From UBA6136 sp964344495 (GTDB taxonomy: Bacteria; Pseudomonadota; Gammaproteobacteria; Methylococcales; Methylococcaceae): a stretch of DNA of 24,076 bases. Below the pieces are notes generated by a model, which was not told the DNA's origin, ran no database searches, and was given only the letters and a program-made list of their open reading frames with translations. Below are positions 20,150-24,076 of this stretch, piece after piece (within the stretch, counting starts at the first letter, position 1; each line of letters starts with the position of its first letter). A program made the translations under genes and the position numbers. The stretch spans positions 1-24,076 of the forward strand of contig CAYFNI010000030.1 of the NCBI GenBank assembly GCA_964344495.1, written 5' to 3'.

Positions 20150-20943
20150 GCCGTAAGCATTCGCTTGTTGATCGAGTATGCGCGCACCAGAATGAAACCA
20201 CCCACTAAAATCATGGGTACAGTAAGCACCATGCCCATCGTCAGCCATCCAAAGGCCAAGTAGCCGATATGGGCATCCGGCAGCCTGACAAACTCAACCA
20301 GAAAACGGAACAGGCCATATAGCAGCAGGAAAAGACCACTTACAGCCGTACGAGGAGGATTTCGCCGCCGATACCACTGCAACACAATGAACAGGACGAC
20401 ACCTTCCAACACCGCTTCGTACAACTGGGATGGATGGCGCGGATCGGGGCCCGCTCCCGGAAAAACCATACCCCACGGTACGTCAGTGGGTTTCCCCCAT
20501 AACTCCCCATTGATGAAATTTCCGATACGACCCGTGAATAATCCTAATGGGACATACGGCCCGATAAAATCGGTCACGTCCCCGAAACGGACGTTCACCT
20601 CGCGAGCAAAGACCCACATCCCTGCAAAGGCCCCCAGCATGCCGCCATGGAATGACATGCCCCCTTCCCACACGCGGATGATCATAAGCGGATCCTGGCT
20701 GAAGGCCTTGAAGTTGTAGAACAGGATATAGCCCAGCCGCCCCCCAACCATCAATCCTATTGCGCAGTAAAAGATTAAATCCTCAATCTGGTTGGAGCTC
20801 CAAGGAAAATTCGGTTCTTTTGCACGTGATCGTGCCAGAAACCATGCTGCGCCGATGCCAATGATGTACATCAAACCATACCAATGAACTTTGAGTGGCC
20901 CCAAAGAGAAAGCCACCGGGTCGATAGTGGGGTAAGGCAACAT
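20146..20943 (-). CDS. lgt: Prolipoprotein diacylglyceryl transferase
   Basis: Lgt transfers diacylglycerol from phosphatidylglycerol to the lipobox cysteine of prolipoproteins, the first step of lipoprotein maturation in the inner membrane. The 265-residue protein has about seven transmembrane segments. Diagnostic motifs are SFHGGMLG (H99), the Lgt signature GRIGNFINGELWG with R139, and RHPSQLYEA. Its N-terminus VHWYGLMYIIGI is also typical. The lgt-thyA overlap is conserved in gammaproteobacteria. Several predicted lipoproteins in this window would be its substrates. No strong ribosome-binding site was seen before the ATG at 20943; the 251-base gap upstream (20944-21194) must hold its promoter but none was convincing. 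Confidence 0.97.
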   Translation of the reverse strand: MLPYPTIDPVAFSLGPLKVHWYGLMYIIGIGAAWFLARSRAKEPNFPWSSNQIEDLIFYCAIGLMVGGRLGYILFYNFKAFSQDPLMIIRVWEGGMSFHGGMLGAFAGMWVFAREVNVRFGDVTDFIGPYVPLGLFTGRIGNFINGELWGKPTDVPWGMVFPGAGPDPRHPSQLYEAVLEGVVLFIVLQWYRRRNPPRTAVSGLFLLLYGLFRFLVEFVRLPDAHIGYLAFGWLTMGMVLTVPMILVGGFILVRAYSINKRMLTA

Positions 20944-21194
20944 ATTCTGGAACTATGGTGTGTTTATGAACAAAGCGGGGGGCTATCGAAAACCGGAAGA
21001 TGAGCGACAACAGCAATACTCATGAATCAACTAAAACTATAGCATGGCCACCCCATTCATACAGGCTGTTCAAGCACTGCATCTCGATGGTTGCTACTCT
21101 CGCATGGCTTGCGGACAATGCTGCACATGAACATCAGGCGCGTGACCGGAGACCCGATTCCAGTACCCTTTTTTAACAGTTTTGGAGGACCCAT

Positions 21195-21731
21195 ATGGCG
21201 GGATTGAAAGATCAACTCCTGAAGACAGGGTTGGTCAGTGAGAAGCAGATCAAGAAAGCCGAGAAGGAAAAGCGAAAGGAAGGTCAAAAGCAAGCATCCG
21301 GTATGCCCGGGGGTGACCACTTGAGTCGTCATGCGAATGATTCTCTGCTTGAGAAACAGCAGCGTGATCGACAACTTAACCAGCAACGAAAGGAACAGGC
21401 GGAGCGCAAGGCCGTCCTCGCACAGGTACGACAATTGATCGATACACAAAAGTTGCCGATGCCTCAAGGCGATATACCGTTCAACTTTTTGCATGAAGGA
21501 AAGGTCAAGAAACTCTATGTCGATGCCAAAACACGCGATCTCTTGATCAGAGGCATCATTGGCCTGACTCACTTTGATGGACGTTATGATTTGGTTCCAC
21601 GTGAAACAGTCGAAAAAATCCGTGCTCGGGAAGAAGCTGTTATCGTTCTGCTGAATACGGGAAAGTCTGAAGCGGATGCATCCGATGATCCCTACGCTGC
21701 ATTCCAGGTTCCAGAGGATCTGGTTTGGTAG
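21195..21731 (+). CDS. DUF2058 family protein (YaiL-like)
   Basis: The 178-residue cytoplasmic protein belongs to DUF2058. The N-terminus MAGLKDQLLKTGLVSEKQ and the lysine/glutamate-rich helix that follows (residues about 18-75) are the family hallmark, suggesting a coiled or extended basic region that could touch nucleic acid. The C-terminal half, PFNFLHEGKVKKLYVD and YDLVPRETVEKIRARE, is the conserved globular part, ending in acidic DDPYAAFQVPEDLVW. A TTTGGAGGA ribosome-binding site lies before the ATG. No function is established for this family. It precedes an old-yellow-enzyme gene by 29 bases. Confidence 0.9.
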   Translation: MAGLKDQLLKTGLVSEKQIKKAEKEKRKEGQKQASGMPGGDHLSRHANDSLLEKQQRDRQLNQQRKEQAERKAVLAQVRQLIDTQKLPMPQGDIPFNFLHEGKVKKLYVDAKTRDLLIRGIIGLTHFDGRYDLVPRETVEKIRAREEAVIVLLNTGKSEADASDDPYAAFQVPEDLVW

Positions 21732-21760
21732 ATTCATGTCCCTCTAACCAAGAGAAGTCC

Positions 21761-22930
21761 ATGCCCGCAACCTTGTTCAGCCGTTACACGATCGGACCGT
21801 ACACGCTCGCCAACCGAATCGTCATGGCACCGATGACGCGTTCGCGCAGTCGGCAGCCGGGCAATAGCCCAGGTCGATTGAATGCCTTCTACTATGCCCA
21901 ACGAGCAGGAGCGGGTCTGATCATTACGGAAGCCACTCAAATATCTCAACAAGGCCAGGGATATCCGTGGACGCCAGGGATTTATTCACCGGAGCAAATC
22001 GAAGGGTGGAGGCTAGTTGCTGAGGCTGTGCATGATGCTGAAGGGGTGATATTCATGCAGTTGTGGCATGTGGGAAGAATTTCTCACCCATCGTTGCAAC
22101 CTGATGGCGCTCTACCCGTTGCACCATCGGCTATTGCAGCTGAAGGGACAGCGATGATTGTTGATCCACAGGGAAAGCCAGCTTTTGTGCCTTTCCTTGT
22201 ACCTAGAGCCCTTGAGACGAAGGAAATGTCCGGCATCGTCAGAGACTATGAGCAAGCTGCCAAACATGCACTATCCGCGGGCATTGATGGCGTGGAGGTG
22301 CATGCGGCCAACGGTTACTTGCTGGATCAATTTCTATGCTCGAAAACAAACCAAAGGACTGACGCCTATGGCGGATCAGTTGAAAATAGGGCGCGACTTC
22401 TGCTTGAAGTCGTAGATGGCGTCAGCAGGGTCTGTGGTTCAGATCGCGTCGGTGTCAGGCTGTCGCCACTCGGTGTCTTTAATGACATGGGCGATGATGA
22501 TCCAGAAATGCTTTTTGCTTACGTTGCGGACCAGTTGAACGCACGAGATCTGGCGTACTTGCATGTGGTAGATCCGTCATATGCCGATGAGACATCAGAC
22601 GAAGCTTCTCCCCAGGGACAAACCATCATGAGGCTTATACGCGAGCGCTATACCGGAACCCTGATGGTGTGTGGTGGTTACACACAGGAACGTGCCACAG
22701 CCGCCATACAATCGCATCGGGCAGACCTGGTTGCCTTCGGCAGGCCCTATATTGCTAACCCCGACCTGACTGAACGATTCAGGGAGCACGCCACCTTAAA
22801 TGTACCGAATCCGGCAACATTCTATGGAGGGGGCGCTGAGGGGTATGTTGATTACCCAACCCTTAAGCAACAAAGCGGAGAGGAGGGTGCACCCGATTAC
22901 AGCGTCCTGTTGGATGAACTCAACACATGA
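21761..22930 (+). CDS. Old yellow enzyme family alkene reductase (NemA-like)
   Basis: This is a 389-residue FMN-dependent NAD(P)H oxidoreductase of the OYE family that reduces activated C=C bonds and sometimes nitro compounds. The TIM-barrel motifs are present: NRIVMAPMTRSRS at the N-terminus, QLWHVGRISHP at 100-110, and the substrate-anchoring HAANGYLLDQF with H181 and N184. SKTNQRTDAYGGSVENR and the phosphate-binding VAFGRPYIANPDL follow. A threonine occupies the flavin-tuning position (MAPMTRS), as in classical NemA/OYE proteins. The start at 21761 has an AAGAGAAG site; upstream codons overlap the DUF2058 gene. Its stop overlaps the folA start by four bases. The physiological substrate is unknown. 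Confidence 0.93.
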   Translation: MPATLFSRYTIGPYTLANRIVMAPMTRSRSRQPGNSPGRLNAFYYAQRAGAGLIITEATQISQQGQGYPWTPGIYSPEQIEGWRLVAEAVHDAEGVIFMQLWHVGRISHPSLQPDGALPVAPSAIAAEGTAMIVDPQGKPAFVPFLVPRALETKEMSGIVRDYEQAAKHALSAGIDGVEVHAANGYLLDQFLCSKTNQRTDAYGGSVENRARLLLEVVDGVSRVCGSDRVGVRLSPLGVFNDMGDDDPEMLFAYVADQLNARDLAYLHVVDPSYADETSDEASPQGQTIMRLIRERYTGTLMVCGGYTQERATAAIQSHRADLVAFGRPYIANPDLTERFREHATLNVPNPATFYGGGAEGYVDYPTLKQQSGEEGAPDYSVLLDELNT

Positions 22931-23421
22931 GCATCTCGCTTATTGTCGCTATGAGCGAAAACGGCGTGATTGGCGTTGATAATCGTATGCCCTGGCATCT
23001 CTCTGCAGATTTGAAACGCTTTCGTCAGGTGACCCTGGGTAAGCCGATTTTGATGGGCCGCCGAACGCACGAGTCGATCGGGAAGCCCTTGCCTGGGAGG
23101 CATAACATCATCCTGACGGGAGATCCGGCCTATCTGGCAGAAGGCTGTACGGTCGTACACTCTCTGGCAGAGGCCCTAGAAGCGGCGGAAAACGCACCCG
23201 AGTTGATGGTTATTGGTGGTGCAGCGCTGTACACCAGCTTCCTCAGTCGGGCTGAACGATTGTTTCTTACCCGAATTCACCATAACTTCCACGGGGACAC
23301 TTTTTTTCCTGAGATCGACTGGTCCGAGTGGCGTGAGGTTGCCCGTCAGGATGTTCTCGATGACAAGGAAAGCGGCCTGTCCTACAGTTTTATCGACTAC
23401 CAGCGCGAAGCCCGGCCATGA
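22927..23421 (+). CDS. folA: Dihydrofolate reductase
   Basis: FolA reduces dihydrofolate to tetrahydrofolate, regenerating the cofactor consumed by thymidylate synthase (thyA, encoded 2.8 kb away on the other strand). The 164-residue protein matches the chromosomal type. The N-terminal SLIVAMSENGVIG, the Met20-loop region DNRMPWHLSADLKRF with catalytic acid D28, the NADPH-binding GRRTHESIGKPLPGR, and the conserved MVIGGAALY are all present. The ATG is embedded in the OYE stop (ATGA), so it is translationally coupled to that gene, which is unusual company. It ends 21 bases before the convergent moaC. Confidence 0.96.
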   Translation: MSISLIVAMSENGVIGVDNRMPWHLSADLKRFRQVTLGKPILMGRRTHESIGKPLPGRHNIILTGDPAYLAEGCTVVHSLAEALEAAENAPELMVIGGAALYTSFLSRAERLFLTRIHHNFHGDTFFPEIDWSEWREVARQDVLDDKESGLSYSFIDYQREARP

Positions 23422-23442
23422 CGTGACGGCCGCGTGGGTCTC

Positions 23443-23928
23443 TTAAGGACCCTCTTGACGTTGCCAGACACCAGACAGGCCGCCGGATTTTTCCAGCAGG
23501 CGAACGCAATTGAGCGTCATCCCTCTGTCCACAGCCTTGCACATGTCATAAATGGTCAACAGCGCAATCTGCACGGCGACCAGAGCCTCCATTTCAACGC
23601 CGGTTTGACCCGCCGTTCTGACAGTAGCCGTTACTCGAACTCGGCGCTGTTCAGGCTCTGGTTCCAGAGCCAGACTGACGTGCGTCAGCGCTAACGGGTG
23701 ACAGAGAGGTATCAGATCCGCGGTCTTCTTGCTCGCCATGATCCCGGCGATTCGGGCAATACCCAGCACATCGCCTTTTTGATGGGAGCCTTCCATGATC
23801 ATAGACAGCGTTTCAGTCTGCATCTCAATCACGCCCTCGGCGATGGCCTGACGATGGGTCACACGCTTGTCACCTACATCCACCATGTGCGCGGCGCCTG
23901 ATTGGTCGAAGTGCGAGAAATGTTGCAT
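23443..23928 (-). CDS. moaC: Cyclic pyranopterin monophosphate synthase MoaC
   Basis: MoaC converts 3',8-cyclo-7,8-dihydro-GTP (made by MoaA) to cyclic pyranopterin monophosphate in molybdenum cofactor synthesis. The 161-residue protein is full length. Key catalytic residues align with the E. coli numbering: K51 in GSHQKGDVLGIARIAGI, H77 in IPLCHPL, E112 and E114 in GVEMEAL, D128 and K131 in YDMCKAVDR. The start at 23928 (MQHFSHFDQ) has a GGAAC-type site and begins the conserved region; a 23-codon extension upstream looks non-coding. No other moa or moe gene is visible, though the window ends just beyond. Confidence 0.96.
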   Translation of the reverse strand: MQHFSHFDQSGAAHMVDVGDKRVTHRQAIAEGVIEMQTETLSMIMEGSHQKGDVLGIARIAGIMASKKTADLIPLCHPLALTHVSLALEPEPEQRRVRVTATVRTAGQTGVEMEALVAVQIALLTIYDMCKAVDRGMTLNCVRLLEKSGGLSGVWQRQEGP

Positions 23929-24030
23929 GGCAGTTCCAAAGAGGGACAAGAGAAAGGGAGAGTCATACGCACCCGCACCCGCTTCAATTTTATTCAACGC
24001 TGCGCGGCGTTGCGGGTGAGGGGAGAAAGC

Positions 24031-24076
24031 CTAAAGGCCTGCGACTAACTCACGGACCAGTGCCGGGCCCCGGTAA
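24031..24076 (-). CDS. Possible 3' end of an unidentified gene at the window edge
   Basis: Reading the minus strand from the edge, one frame gives YRGPALVRELVAGL followed by a TAG stop (24033-24031), which looks like the amphipathic C-terminus of a protein. With only 14 codons the call is weak and no family can be assigned. If real, the gene lies upstream of moaC in the same direction, 102 bases away. Confidence 0.3.
   Translation of the reverse strand, partial: YRGPALVRELVAGL

Noticed and set aside
21057..21737. A 226-codon minus-strand open frame with hydrophobic stretches
   Set aside because: It is antisense to the DUF2058 gene, which has a good ribosome-binding site and conserved termini. 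The apparent membrane stretches arise from the complement of Lys/Glu-rich codons.
23421..23452. Weak stem GGGTC...GACCC between folA and moaC as a terminator
   Set aside because: Only five base pairs, no T-tract on either strand, and it overlaps the moaC stop codon.

Overview
This 24 kb window is chromosomal DNA from a gammaproteobacterium. It carries gene families and orders typical of that class: zapA with a 6S RNA gene just downstream and ygfB divergent, then ygfB-pepP-ubiH, lpoA-yraN-diaA, cmoA, and the overlapping pair lgt-thyA. A persulfide dioxygenase next to a TauE/SafE permease hints at a sulfur-oxidising or sulfide-exposed lineage, but this is inference and no genus can be named from the window alone. 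No tRNA, rRNA, insertion sequence, phage gene or CRISPR array was seen.

Left part (1-4.4 kb): a nadC split by a 10-N assembly gap whose two sides look like different nadC genes; rpiA and ilvA divergently transcribed; then, on the minus strand, zapA, the 6S RNA gene with a recognisable promoter, an EVE-domain protein and a Gdx/SugE exporter. Zone 4.5-7.6 kb: ygfB, pepP and ubiH, tightly packed on the plus strand. Zone 7.6-12.6 kb: a small lipoprotein, a DUF6694-like membrane-anchored protein, rsmI, and lpoA-yraN-diaA followed by a GlcD-type flavoprotein. Zone 12.6-16.6 kb: an exported cyclase overlapping a 4'-phosphopantetheinyl transferase, a CPBP intramembrane protease overlapping cmoA, and a cold-shock/DUF1294 protein.

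Right part (16.6-24 kb): a 383-base gene-free stretch with two perfect DnaA boxes, one near-perfect box and an AT-rich flank; persulfide dioxygenase, TauE/SafE permease and an unknown lipoprotein; thyA and lgt on the minus strand; DUF2058, an old-yellow-enzyme reductase and folA on the plus strand; moaC on the minus strand; and the last 14 codons of an unidentified gene at the edge. Sampled GC falls from left to right.

Most genes are housekeeping: NAD, pentose phosphate, isoleucine, ubiquinone, thymidylate/folate, molybdopterin, lipoprotein maturation, tRNA and rRNA modification. The best leads are the oriC-like DnaA-box cluster, an LpoA reduced to its TPR half, a ZapA without its coiled coil, and the mismatched nadC halves. 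I did not find a clear new multi-gene defence or biosynthetic system.
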